64,000 nt of DNA from NCBI GenBank assembly GCA_038114465.1, contig JAYNQW010000005.1, positions 1 to 64,000 on the forward strand. The letters are read 5' to 3'. Positions 26,759 through 35,051 of this stretch are shown in pieces. The notes beneath the pieces were generated by a model, which was given only the letters and a program-made list of their open reading frames with translations, was not told where the DNA came from and ran no database searches. This DNA is from CALINB01 sp938045325. GTDB taxonomy: Bacteria; Pseudomonadota; Alphaproteobacteria; Rhodospirillales; CALINB01. The position numbers and the translations under genes were made by a program. How positions within the stretch are numbered: the first letter of the stretch is position 1; every line of letters starts with the position of its first letter.

Positions 26759-27553
26759 TTAATGCGATAAACGGCGGCCGGGCAGCAGGATCGAAAGAAA
26801 AAAGAAGATCGTCGCGACGAGAACGATGCTGGGCCCGGTCGGCGTATCCCACTGGATTGAGCCGAACACACCGCCGGCGACGGATAGCACACCGAAAACA
26901 CTTGCGAAAACGGCCATTTGCTCCGGTGTCGCGACCCAGCGCCGGGCGGTTGCGGCGGGAATAATCAGCAACGAAACAATCAGGAGGATTCCGACAATCT
27001 TCATGCCGACGGCGACGATAATGGCGATCAAGAGCATATAAGTCAGGCGGATGCGGGCTACTTGCACCCCTTCGACCTTGGCCAGGTCTTCATGAACAGT
27101 CATCGCCAGCAAGCGCGACCAAATGCTGAACAGGCCGAACAAACAGCCGATACCGCCGGCGTAAATCCAAATCAGATCACGCATCGTAACCGCCAAAATA
27201 TCGCCGAACAGATACGCCATCAGATCGACGCGCAAATTGTCCATGAAGGCCAGCACCACGAGCCCGGTCGCAAGTGAACCATGGGCCAAAATACCGAGCA
27301 GCGTATCGGTCGCGAGCTGCCGTTGGTTTTGCAGGCCGAATAATAAAAAAGAGATGGCGACACTGACAAAGATGATGCCTAAGGTAATGTTAAATTCGAA
27401 CAAAAATCCCAAGGCGACACCCAGTAAGGCGGCGTGCGCCAAGGTCGCACCGAAATAGGCCATCCGCCGCCATACGATGAAACAGCCGATCGGTCCCGCA
27501 ATTAATGCAACACCGGTGCCGGCAATCAGGGCGCGCCAAATAAAATCATCCAT
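26759..27553 (-). CDS. znuB: Zinc ABC transporter permease ZnuB
   Basis: This 264-residue ABC-3 family permease has about eight hydrophobic segments; it carries zinc across the inner membrane. It contains WRRMAYFGATLAHAALLGVALG near the N-terminus and the cytoplasmic coupling region MTVHEDLAKVEGVQVARIR, typical of ZnuB. ATG 27553 is chosen: it gives the short cytoplasmic N-terminus MDDFIWRAL and overlaps the end of znuC by eight bases, indicating coupling. The frame remains open to 27580 inside znuC. Confidence 0.94.
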   Translation of the reverse strand: MDDFIWRALIAGTGVALIAGPIGCFIVWRRMAYFGATLAHAALLGVALGFLFEFNITLGIIFVSVAISFLLFGLQNQRQLATDTLLGILAHGSLATGLVVLAFMDNLRVDLMAYLFGDILAVTMRDLIWIYAGGIGCLFGLFSIWSRLLAMTVHEDLAKVEGVQVARIRLTYMLLIAIIVAVGMKIVGILLIVSLLIIPAATARRWVATPEQMAVFASVFGVLSVAGGVFGSIQWDTPTGPSIVLVATIFFFLSILLPGRRLSH

Positions 27554-28346
27554 GAGATGCCCCATCATGATTATGGCCATGATTGTGATCCTGAACAGGA
27601 TGGCCGGTCACATCGTGATGGTGGTCATGTTCATGGGTATAAACGGCCAGCGTCTTCGCCGCCTGGGCGCCAAACAACGCCAAATACTCCGGCGCTTGGC
27701 TGACCGCTTCGGGATGGCCTTCACAACAAACATGGTGGTTGATGCACATCACGTGATCGGTCGCCGCCATGACCAAATGCAAATTATGCGACACCAGCAA
27801 AACGCCACAAGAATGCTGATCGCGGATGTTTTTGATCAAATCATATAATTCCGCCTGACCGGCGACGTCGACACCCGATGTCGGCTCATCCAAAACCAAT
27901 AAATCGGGTTCACGCAGCAACGCGCGCGCCAGCAAAACCCGGCGCAGCTCACCACCCGATAAGCTTTGTACCGGCTGATCGATGGTATGGGCGGCGCCGG
28001 CCTCTTCCAACACTGTTATGGAATGGTCTTTCCTGTGCGATGCGGACAGCCTTAACAACCGGCGTACCGTCAACGGTAATGTTTCATCAACATGAAAATT
28101 TTGCGGCACATAACCGATACGCGCATATTTGCGCCAGGTGACCCGGCCCGCGCTCGGTGCCTGTAAACCGAGAATGATTCGCACCAACGTCGTTTTGCCC
28201 GATCCGTTTGGGCCGATCAGGGTCACGATTTCCTTTTCGTGAATGGACAGCGAGACACGGTCAATGACATCGGTCTCACTAAACCGCATGGAGATGTCTT
28301 TGGCTTCGACAAGCGGCAGGCCGGCAATACGCTCAGGTTGCAACAT
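27546..28346 (-). CDS. znuC: Zinc ABC transporter ATP-binding protein ZnuC
   Basis: This 266-residue ABC ATPase has Walker A GPNGSGKTT (residue ~45), signature LSGGELRR (~130), Walker B LLVLDEPTSG (~150) and H-loop VSHN. The C-terminal tail is unusually rich in His (EHDHHHDV then DHNHGHNHDG), which may bind zinc and sense or buffer it in the cytosol. It energises ZnuB. It overlaps the end of zur by 14 bases upstream and znuB downstream, so the order zur-znuC-znuB forms one operon. Confidence 0.95.
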   Translation of the reverse strand: MLQPERIAGLPLVEAKDISMRFSETDVIDRVSLSIHEKEIVTLIGPNGSGKTTLVRIILGLQAPSAGRVTWRKYARIGYVPQNFHVDETLPLTVRRLLRLSASHRKDHSITVLEEAGAAHTIDQPVQSLSGGELRRVLLARALLREPDLLVLDEPTSGVDVAGQAELYDLIKNIRDQHSCGVLLVSHNLHLVMAATDHVMCINHHVCCEGHPEAVSQAPEYLALFGAQAAKTLAVYTHEHDHHHDVTGHPVQDHNHGHNHDGASHG

Positions 28347-28848
28347 GGCCGTTCCCGCTGTCGCTGGTACAATCAGGACACAGCCCCATGATTTCGATGG
28401 TTTGTCGCTGCACCTGAAACCCCTGATGCTTAGCTTTGTTTAGGATCGTGCGGGAAATATCGGAATCATCCAATTCAGCGACAGCACCGCAATCGCGGCA
28501 AATCAAGAATTGCGCGCCATGATGGGAATGCGGCTCACCGCAACCGACATAGGCGTTAAGAGTTTCGATGCGGTGAACTAAACCGTGCTCTAAAAGAAAT
28601 TCAAGCGCCCGGTAAACCGTCGGCGGTGCCGCCCGGCTTTTTTCTTTTTGCAATTGATTCAATAAGTCGTACGCCCCGACCGGCTCATGGCTTTGCCAGA
28701 CCATTTCCAGTACCCGTCTGCGGAGCGGGGTGAGCCGGGCCTCGGCCGCATCACATATTTTTTCGGCTGCCGCCATCGCTTCATCGATACAATGGTCATG
28801 GTCGTGCCGTGAGCCGTGAAACGGTTCGAGAACCTTGTTTTTCGCCAT
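28333..28848 (-). CDS. zur: Zinc uptake regulator Zur (Fur family)
   Basis: This 171-residue Fur-family repressor has an N-terminal winged helix (LTPLRRRVLEMVWQSHEP and the recognition region APPTVYRALEFLLEHGLVHRIE) and a C-terminal metal domain. Two CxxC pairs (CRDC and CPDC) make the structural zinc site, and GEPHSHHGAQFL supplies regulatory ligands. The His-rich N-terminal stretch HDHDHC is an extra. Placement directly before znuC and divergent from znuA identifies it as Zur rather than Fur. GGTGG precedes the ATG. It probably represses its own operon through the boxes at 28877-28928. Confidence 0.94.
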   Translation of the reverse strand: MAKNKVLEPFHGSRHDHDHCIDEAMAAAEKICDAAEARLTPLRRRVLEMVWQSHEPVGAYDLLNQLQKEKSRAAPPTVYRALEFLLEHGLVHRIETLNAYVGCGEPHSHHGAQFLICRDCGAVAELDDSDISRTILNKAKHQGFQVQRQTIEIMGLCPDCTSDSGNGHVAT

Positions 28849-28860
28849 TTTTCCACCGGT

Positions 28861-28889
28861 TTGACAAACTGAGTACTGTTACGTTATAT
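28861..28889 (+). promoter_or_regulatory. Probable sigma-70 promoter of znuA
   Basis: TTGACA (28861-28866), a 17-base spacer, then TTATAT (28884-28889): a near-consensus housekeeping promoter pointing at znuA, whose ATG is 60 bases downstream. The -10 hexamer lies inside the first Zur box, so a bound repressor would block it. Confidence 0.7.
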
Positions 28890-28891
28890 CA
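28877..28891. promoter_or_regulatory. Zur box 1 (znuA/zur intergenic)
   Basis: TGTTACGTTATATCA is an imperfect palindrome that overlaps the predicted -10 of znuA. Its reverse complement, TGATATAACGTAACA, closely matches box 2 (TGATATAGTATAACA). It fits the TGTTATA-type inverted repeat known for Zur operators. Confidence 0.78.
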
Positions 28892-28913
28892 TCGTCTTCC
28901 CTCAGTAAAGTAA

Positions 28914-28928
28914 TGATATAGTATAACA
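28914..28928. promoter_or_regulatory. Zur box 2 (znuA/zur intergenic)
   Basis: TGATATAGTATAACA lies 37 bases centre-to-centre from box 1 and in inverted orientation to it. It falls within the transcribed leader of znuA and upstream of the zur start, so it may serve the divergent zur-znuC-znuB promoter. That promoter's own hexamers are not clear. Confidence 0.72.
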
Positions 28929-28949
28929 ATAATATGGAGGATTGGGGAT

Positions 28950-30017
28950 ATGCGGCACCGCTGCCTTAGAATAAAAGCAGGCACTTTTGCTTTACTTAGC
29001 GCCGCCACCGGTCTGTTTGCCGTCGGCTTATTATCGCCATTCAACGTTCACGCTCAATCGAAGACGCCATCGGTCGTCGCATCGATCAAACCCATCCACT
29101 CATTGGTAAGCAACGTCATGTCCGGCATCGGCAAGCCCGGCATCATTATTGCCGGCGGGGCTTCGCCGCATACTTTTTCGATGCGTCCCTCCAAGGCTAA
29201 GCTTTTAAGCAAAGCCGATATTGTGTTTTGGGTCGGCGATGAAATGGAAACGTTCCTCATAAAACCCCTCAATACTTTAAATAAAAAAGCGGCGATTGTT
29301 CCATTGAGTAAAGCTCCTGGCGTAAGGCTATTAAAAGCCCGACTTGGCGGCATGTGGGAAGAACACCTTCACGAAGAAGGAAGGCATGATAGCCACGGGC
29401 ATGATAGTCACGGGCATGGTGGCCATGTCCATGATCACGACAAAAATGATCAAAAAAACAGTCACGATAAACACAAAGGGGAAGATTCACACGGCGAATT
29501 CAATATGCATGTGTGGCTGGGCCGCGCTAATGCGATCGCTATGGTACGGACCGTCGTTAAAACACTGAGCAAAAAAGATAAAACAAACGCATCCCGTTAT
29601 AAAAAGAATGGTGAACGAACGATTGAACGGATTAATAAAGCGTACAGCTCAATTAATCAGGATCTCGCCCCGGTAAAAAAAGTTCCGTTTTTGGTATTTC
29701 ATGATGCGTATCCGTATTTCGAAAAAGATACCGGGCTCACAGCCGTCGGTTCAATTTCAACACAAACGGCCCGTAAACCGGGAGCCAAGCGGTTATACGA
29801 AATCCGCCGTAAAATCGTTTCACTGGGCGTTAAATGCATTTTCGCCGAACCTCAGTTCGAACCTAAGCTGATTAAAGCCATCACCGAAGGAACCAATGCT
29901 AAAACCGGAATCCTCGATCCCCTCGGTGCGGCACTAAAAACCGGGCCTGAAGCCTATTTTCAACTGATCGAAAACCTCAGCAAAAATTTAAAAACCTGTT
30001 TGTCCCAAACATCCTGA
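28950..30017 (+). CDS. znuA: Zinc ABC transporter substrate-binding protein ZnuA
   Basis: This 355-residue periplasmic zinc-binding protein has a signal sequence of about 35 residues ending in NVHAQS, then the cluster A-I fold: SIKPIHSLVSNVM with the first His ligand, GGASPHTFSMRPS with the second, and FLVFHDAYPYFEKDTGL plus FAEPQFEPK later. Residues ~135-180 form a His/Asp-rich loop (HDSHGHDSHGHGGHVHDHD) typical of ZnuA proteins that capture zinc. GGAGG nine bases before the ATG supports the start. It is divergent from zur-znuCB and preceded by a promoter overlapping a Zur box. Confidence 0.95.
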   Translation: MRHRCLRIKAGTFALLSAATGLFAVGLLSPFNVHAQSKTPSVVASIKPIHSLVSNVMSGIGKPGIIIAGGASPHTFSMRPSKAKLLSKADIVFWVGDEMETFLIKPLNTLNKKAAIVPLSKAPGVRLLKARLGGMWEEHLHEEGRHDSHGHDSHGHGGHVHDHDKNDQKNSHDKHKGEDSHGEFNMHVWLGRANAIAMVRTVVKTLSKKDKTNASRYKKNGERTIERINKAYSSINQDLAPVKKVPFLVFHDAYPYFEKDTGLTAVGSISTQTARKPGAKRLYEIRRKIVSLGVKCIFAEPQFEPKLIKAITEGTNAKTGILDPLGAALKTGPEAYFQLIENLSKNLKTCLSQTS

Positions 30018-30072
30018 CGGCTTATCGCGTTTGAAATCATCGCCGTCTGGTGCGGGTCTTATAAACACAAAA

Positions 30073-30087
30073 TGTTACGTTATAACA
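30073..30087. promoter_or_regulatory. Zur box 3, before the porin-like gene
   Basis: TGTTACGTTATAACA has perfect 5-base arms (TGTTA/TAACA), extending to six with the flanking A and T. Its first ten bases equal those of box 1. It lies 20 bases upstream of the outer membrane protein start and about 55 bases after the znuA stop, implying separate Zur-controlled transcription of that gene. Confidence 0.78.
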
Positions 30088-30107
30088 TAATTAAAAAGGA
30101 GAAAATG

Positions 30108-31544
30108 ATGTTACAGCCAGTCTTAAAAATCTTGGGAGGTGCCGCTTTAGGGTTTGTGTTGATAACAGGATCAACATCCCCTGGGGCCGCAAAAACCATT
30201 GAAGACCGGATGAAGCTGCTTGAAGCGACGATTCATGATTTGCTCGAACGGGATTCTAAGAAATCTGAAACCATCAAAAAACTGAACAAACGCATCGAGG
30301 AATTGAACCGGGGCGAACGCCGCCTCGAAGCCCCGAAAGAGGCATCTCATGCGGGGCATGATCATGGCAGCGGCAAAGGCCGCAAGCCGGATCTGTATTC
30401 CGTGTCGACCGGCGACAAAGGCCGGCTGCGTTTAAAAGGCGTCAGCCTCGATACCAATATTGTGGGCGGTTATTCCTCCGAACGTGATGATGCCGAAATC
30501 CGTAGACTTCATGGCGGCGGTCATGACCCGGACCGGACCGGCTTTACCGTACAAGCCGTCGACCTTGGCATTTACGGTGCGCTTGATCCGTATTTTGACG
30601 CCCAAGCCAACATCGTTTTCCTTCTTAACGAAGAAGGCGAAACCAAGGTTGAGCTCGAAGAAGCCTTTATGCGGACAAAGAACCTTCCGCTCGGCCTCGA
30701 GTTTGAAGCGGGCATGATGTTTACCGAGATCGGTGCCTTTAATCCGATGCACATCCATGGATGGCGCTGGATTGACCAACCGATCATCATGTCGCGGGTT
30801 TTCAGCGGCGACGGCATGCGCGCGCCGGGCCTTCGCGCAGCGTGGAAAGCGCCCTGGAATGGCACATTCCACATTACCGGGCAAAACCCGATCGGCGAAA
30901 CCATGGTGAGCTTCCTCGCCAACGACGAGTTCTTTGGAGAAAGCCCGATCGGCGGCCGTGCTTTAAAGGAAAACGCGATCGACGGCATCGGCGAGCTGGT
31001 TTGGACGGGCCGTTACACCCAACATATCGAATCCGGCAAGTTTCATGTTGATCTCGGCCTTTCCGGTGCCATCGGACCGAACGCAACGGGCCGGAACGCC
31101 AATACATATATTTGGGGCGCCGATTTTACGGCGAACCGTAAACTTTCCAATGATCGTTCCTTATTCGTTTACTTGGAATGGCTGCACCGTATTTACGAAG
31201 CCGCCGCCGATCCAGCCAGCGGCTTTGCCGAAGATACCCTGGACGACTACGGCATGGTCGCGGAATTGTTATACGGGTTTAACAAAAAGTGGTCAGCCGG
31301 GGCGCGTTACGAATATGTGCATGGCAGCGGTGAAAGTGTCGGGAACTTTGCTAGCCGTGAAGCCGATCCGAATCGCGATACACGGCACCGGTTTTCGCCT
31401 TTGTTAGCCTGGCAATTCGCACCGGGTGCCAAATTACGCCTGCAATACAATTACGATCAAACCAACCGGCTGGCTAAAAACGATGCCCACTCCGTTTGGC
31501 TCGGCTTCAATTGGAGCATCGGCGCGGGCAATACCGGACATTAA
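30108..31544 (+). CDS. Zur-controlled porin-like outer membrane protein (candidate zinc porin)
   Basis: This 478-residue protein has a signal peptide (GGAALGFVLITGSTSPGAA), a short coiled coil (about residues 35-75, MKLLEATIHDLLERD... KKLNKRIEELNR) and a small His-containing stretch (SHAGHDHGSGKG). Next comes a long region of alternating hydrophobic/polar strands ending in an aromatic-terminated strand (WLGFNWSIGAGNTGH), as in trimeric porins. ATG 30108 is preferred: AAGGAG at 30096-30101 is six bases away, while the longer open frame starts inside the Zur box. No TonB box or plug domain is visible. Position and the Zur box suggest a diffusion channel for zinc; function is inferred. Confidence 0.8.
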   Translation: MLQPVLKILGGAALGFVLITGSTSPGAAKTIEDRMKLLEATIHDLLERDSKKSETIKKLNKRIEELNRGERRLEAPKEASHAGHDHGSGKGRKPDLYSVSTGDKGRLRLKGVSLDTNIVGGYSSERDDAEIRRLHGGGHDPDRTGFTVQAVDLGIYGALDPYFDAQANIVFLLNEEGETKVELEEAFMRTKNLPLGLEFEAGMMFTEIGAFNPMHIHGWRWIDQPIIMSRVFSGDGMRAPGLRAAWKAPWNGTFHITGQNPIGETMVSFLANDEFFGESPIGGRALKENAIDGIGELVWTGRYTQHIESGKFHVDLGLSGAIGPNATGRNANTYIWGADFTANRKLSNDRSLFVYLEWLHRIYEAAADPASGFAEDTLDDYGMVAELLYGFNKKWSAGARYEYVHGSGESVGNFASREADPNRDTRHRFSPLLAWQFAPGAKLRLQYNYDQTNRLAKNDAHSVWLGFNWSIGAGNTGH

Positions 31545-31589
31545 AAATCCCACTGGAAAAGTCCTCCCGACTTCTCCTCTTACCTCCTT

Positions 31590-31639
31590 GGGCCTGACAG
31601 TGGTTAGCCGCCACACAAAGATGTCAGGCCCATTTTTTT
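31590..31639 (+). terminator. Rho-independent terminator after the porin-like gene
   Basis: GGGCCTGACA (31590-31599) pairs with TGTCAGGCCC (31622-31631), followed by seven T residues. The 22-base loop is long but the stem is perfect. It marks the end of the zinc-uptake cluster. Confidence 0.8.
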
Positions 31640-31676
31640 ATGGGGCCTTTTTTCTCGGTGTCCTGAAATTTGCCGG

Positions 31677-32267
31677 CTATCGAATCCAATTCACGAGATG
31701 ACGCTTGATATTCCGTTTCATCTCGAGATCAAACACATTCATGACTTCTTCGATGAGTTTAAACCACGCCTTGTCCCGCTCATTTAACGTGGCGTCTTCG
31801 CGGATCGTGGTCGAGCGCACCGCATTCGCGCTGGCAAATCCACGGCGTTTTGCCAGTGCGTCGAAAACTTCCAAGGTTGCTTCAATACGCACCGTGTAAC
31901 GTTCGGATTGCTGTTTGGTGAAAAGTCCGCTGATGCTCGAATCCATTTGCAGCTTTTCTTCGACGACACTCGCCTCATGGACGGTAAAGCGCGCCAAACC
32001 GGTTTGACCGGCCATCACAAGTGTATCCTTCGCCCAGCGCTGCGCGGCACTGTCGGGTTTTGCCGAGAACAAGTGTTCGACGTTCGGCCGTTTCAACGGC
32101 GCTTTGTATTTCGATACCGTTTCAAGCCGGGCGACGTTTAATTTGATTTCGCCAAGGTGTTTAAAGGTCAACTCGGGCAGCTTTTGCACCCGCACGTCCG
32201 ATGCGCACGCGCTCATAACTGCCGCGAGAACACAGACAAAAAATAATTTGAAAAGACGGGTCATCAT
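31677..32267 (-). CDS. Putative lipoprotein of unknown function
   Basis: This is a 196-residue protein with a lipoprotein signal peptide: basic start, FFVCVLAAV, then the lipobox MSAC near residue 20. After cleavage, Asp at +3 rather than +2 suggests outer membrane sorting. The mature part is mixed alpha/beta with SERYTVRIEATLEVFDALAKRRGF and no motif I recognise. It converges on the porin-like gene across a terminator. Start is ATG 32267 or 32264; no clear ribosome-binding site. Confidence 0.72.
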   Translation of the reverse strand: MMTRLFKLFFVCVLAAVMSACASDVRVQKLPELTFKHLGEIKLNVARLETVSKYKAPLKRPNVEHLFSAKPDSAAQRWAKDTLVMAGQTGLARFTVHEASVVEEKLQMDSSISGLFTKQQSERYTVRIEATLEVFDALAKRRGFASANAVRSTTIREDATLNERDKAWFKLIEEVMNVFDLEMKRNIKRHLVNWIR

Positions 32268-32357
32268 TGAAAACTATATTGCCATGCCAAGCCCGTACGG
32301 TTCAAGCAAACAGACTTGGCGGACGGGCCGGCACAAAATTATTTAATGACGAAACCG

Positions 32358-32651
32358 TTACTGCGGACCGGCAATTAACCGCAAACCGGGCTGCGTGAAG
32401 CCTTGTTGCCGAGTGTCATAACCGGCTTTTTTGCCGCCCGGTTTATTGGCCTGACAACTGTGCCGCAGCCAAAGCGAACAAATCCGGACCCAATTATCGA
32501 CCGAATCACTTCGCTGTGTACTGAGCTCGGGCGCGACATTACAAAAGACCGCCAGCGGCTGACCGCTGCGCCCGGATTGCTCAATCTCGGCCTTGACCGG
32601 ATTGGCGATGAAAAATGACGCGAACGCCATCACCGTGAACCACGTTTTCAT
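32358..32651 (-). CDS. Small secreted cysteine-containing protein, unknown
   Basis: This is a 97-residue protein with a signal peptide (FTVMAFASFFIANPVKA) and three cysteines in the mature region (FCNVAPE, CSLWLRHSC). The mature part is about 75 residues and ends in a Gly/Pro-rich tail. ATG 32651 is chosen because GGGAG sits about ten bases upstream; a start six bases earlier is also open. It lies downstream of argF on the same strand with a 131-base gap. Function unknown. Confidence 0.6.
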   Translation of the reverse strand: MKTWFTVMAFASFFIANPVKAEIEQSGRSGQPLAVFCNVAPELSTQRSDSVDNWVRICSLWLRHSCQANKPGGKKAGYDTRQQGFTQPGLRLIAGPQ

Positions 32652-32782
32652 ACCCACACTCCCTTTCCTCTCAAACGGCCTTGCGGCCTGGGAAATTCCT
32701 GGAAAGGCACACTGTGCGCGACAGGCATTGAAAAAGAGTTAAACCCGTAAGGCCTTCATTTAATGAGATAATTGACGCCGTT

Positions 32783-33688
32783 TTAGGAAAGGCACCAGGC
32801 CAGGATTGCTTTTTGTGCATGTAGGCGATTTTCCGCCTCATCCCACACCACCGATTGCGGCCCGTCGATGACGGACGCGGTCACCTCTTCCTCCCGGTGC
32901 GCGGGCAGGCAATGCATGAACACGGCATCGGGTTTCGCCAATCCCATCATGCGGTCATTGATTTGATACGGCGATAATTTTTGATGCCGTTTGTCGGCGT
33001 CCTCATCACCCATCGAAACCCAAACATCGGTGGTGACTAAATCCGCATCCTTCACCGCCTCGGCAGGGTCCGCGGTCAACACGATATCGCCCTTCTCGCC
33101 TGCCGCCCAATCGAGCAACGCTTGCGCGGGGCGGAACGTATCCGGACAAGCCAGACGTAACGTAAATCCGAAACGGACAGCAGCATGCACCCAAGACGTC
33201 ACCATATTGTTGCCGTCACCGCTCCAAGCGACGGTTTTACCGGCAATCGATCCCCGGTGTTCTTCAAAGGTCATGATGTCCGCCATGATCTGGCAGGGAT
33301 GGGAATCATTGGTGAGGCCGTTGATAACCGGAATGCTGGCGTGCGCCGACAACTCAATGAGTTTTTCCGGATCATCCGTACGGATCATAATGGCATCACC
33401 ATAGCGTGAAAGGACGCGGGCCGTATCGGCAATGCTTTCGCCGCGGCCGAGCTGCGAATCACGCTCACCCAGCACGACGGCATGGCCGCCCAATTGCTGA
33501 ATACCGACTTCAAAAGATACCCGCGTGCGGGTTGACGGTTTTTCGAAAATCATCACCAGGGTTTTACCCTTCAAGGGTGTGCCGTTTGTTTTGCCGTTCT
33601 TAAACGACAAGCCTTGCTCGATCATGGCGCGCAAGGTGGCGCCGTCGAACCGGTCGATATCGAGAAAATGTTTGACGGTGTTCGACAT
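32783..33688 (-). CDS. argF: Ornithine carbamoyltransferase
   Basis: This 301-residue cytosolic enzyme joins carbamoyl phosphate and ornithine to citrulline. The carbamoyl-phosphate loop is KPSTRTRVSFE (residue ~50); HPCQIMAD lies near residue 130 and the C-terminal ornithine-side motif FMHCLPAHREEEVT near residue 260. It begins two bases after argD, so argD-argF is an operon supplying arginine synthesis together with argE at 25.6 kb. Confidence 0.96.
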   Translation of the reverse strand: MSNTVKHFLDIDRFDGATLRAMIEQGLSFKNGKTNGTPLKGKTLVMIFEKPSTRTRVSFEVGIQQLGGHAVVLGERDSQLGRGESIADTARVLSRYGDAIMIRTDDPEKLIELSAHASIPVINGLTNDSHPCQIMADIMTFEEHRGSIAGKTVAWSGDGNNMVTSWVHAAVRFGFTLRLACPDTFRPAQALLDWAAGEKGDIVLTADPAEAVKDADLVTTDVWVSMGDEDADKRHQKLSPYQINDRMMGLAKPDAVFMHCLPAHREEEVTASVIDGPQSVVWDEAENRLHAQKAILAWCLS

Positions 33689-33690
33689 GA

Positions 33691-34884
33691 CTAGGCCGCA
33701 TCCTTCGATAAGGCATCAAGACTCTTTGCAATGATGGCGATAGCCTCATCGACGTGGGTGTCTTCGATGATCAGCGGCGGCACGAACCGCACGACATTAT
33801 CGCCGGCACCGATGGCAAGCAGGCCGTTTTCCTGCAGCTTGCCGACCAGGGCCGTGTTTTCGATCTTGCACTTCAAGCCGAGCATCAAGCCGAGGCCGCG
33901 CACATCGTCGATCAGATCCGTATGATTTTGGGCAAGACCTTCAAGCTTTTGCCGGAACGCGGCGGCAACGGTTTCAACGTGTTCGAAAAATCCCGGTTCG
34001 AGCATCACGTCCAACACCGCATTGGCAACGGACGAGGCGAGCGGATTGCCGCCGAACGTCGAGCCGTGACTGCCGGGGCCGAGCGCTTTCGCCGCTTTTT
34101 CCGTTGCGAGACACGCGCCGATCGGAAACCCGCCGCCGAAGCCTTTGGCGATCGACATCACATCCGGGGTCACACCGGCCCATTCGTGCGCGAACAGTTT
34201 CCCGGTCCGGCCCATGCCGGTTTGCACCTCATCAAAGATCAGCAACACCCCAAACTCGTCGGCCGCCTTGCGCAGGTTCTGCAGGTATTCGGTTTCGGCC
34301 GGCCGGATACCGCCTTCGCCTTGTACCGGTTCGACCAAAATCGCGGCGGTCTTTTCCGTGATCGCATTCCGCAGTTCGTTGAGGTTGCCGAACGCGACCT
34401 GATCGAAGCCGTCGACGATGGGATCAAACCCCTGTAATACTTTTTCCTGTCCGGTGGCCGCGAGTGTCGCCAGCGTGCGGCCGTGAAAAGCGCCTTCGCA
34501 AGTCACGATCCGGTATTTTTCAGGATTGCCGTTTTCGTCATGGTACCGCCGCGCCATTTTCAAACAGCACTCGACGGCCTCGGCGCCGGAGTTTGCGAAA
34601 AAGACCGAATCGGCAAATGTGTTTTCCACCAGCCGGGCCGCCAGCCGTTCCTGATCGGGAATGTGATACAGGTTCGAGCAATGCCACAAGGTCGCGGCCT
34701 GCTTTTGCAGCGTTTCGACCAAATGCGGATGACAATGGCCGAGCGACGTCACTGCAACGCCGGAACCGAAATCCAGGTACTTGTTCCCGTTCGAATCGAA
34801 CAGGTACGCGCCCTCGCCCTTCACGAAGGTGAGATCGAACCGAGCATAGGTCGGCATGACGGGATCAATCGTTGCAGCGGCCAT
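33691..34884 (-). CDS. argD: Acetylornithine aminotransferase
   Basis: This 397-residue class III PLP aminotransferase converts N-acetylglutamate semialdehyde to N-acetylornithine. GAEAVECCLKMAR (residue ~100), LIFDEVQTGMGRTG (~220) and the PLP lysine in MSIAKGFGGGFPIG (~250) are all present. ATG 34884 is chosen because GGAG is about nine bases upstream; an in-frame TTG at 34899 is weaker. Upstream at 34918-34938 a GC-rich hairpin (GGGCCGG/CCGGCCC) sits in the probable leader; it lacks a T-run. Confidence 0.95.
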   Translation of the reverse strand: MAAATIDPVMPTYARFDLTFVKGEGAYLFDSNGNKYLDFGSGVAVTSLGHCHPHLVETLQKQAATLWHCSNLYHIPDQERLAARLVENTFADSVFFANSGAEAVECCLKMARRYHDENGNPEKYRIVTCEGAFHGRTLATLAATGQEKVLQGFDPIVDGFDQVAFGNLNELRNAITEKTAAILVEPVQGEGGIRPAETEYLQNLRKAADEFGVLLIFDEVQTGMGRTGKLFAHEWAGVTPDVMSIAKGFGGGFPIGACLATEKAAKALGPGSHGSTFGGNPLASSVANAVLDVMLEPGFFEHVETVAAAFRQKLEGLAQNHTDLIDDVRGLGLMLGLKCKIENTALVGKLQENGLLAIGAGDNVVRFVPPLIIEDTHVDEAIAIIAKSLDALSKDAA

Positions 34885-35051
34885 GGGGTCGCTCTCCAAA
34901 ACGCCTCAAATAATTACGGGCCGGTCCGAAGCCGGCCCCGTTACGGAAAGCGCGGCATTATCAGCGGGTTAGCAAATCTTGTCAACGGGGCAGCAATGGG
35001 GCGGCAATTTCAGCGGTGGTTTTGAGGCCGTCAAACCGGGGATAAAATCCG

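Noticed and set aside
30072..30104. The earliest in-frame ATG for the porin-like gene.
   Set aside because: It lies within the Zur box and the translation before ATG 30105/30108 is not signal-peptide-like; AAGGAG marks the later start.
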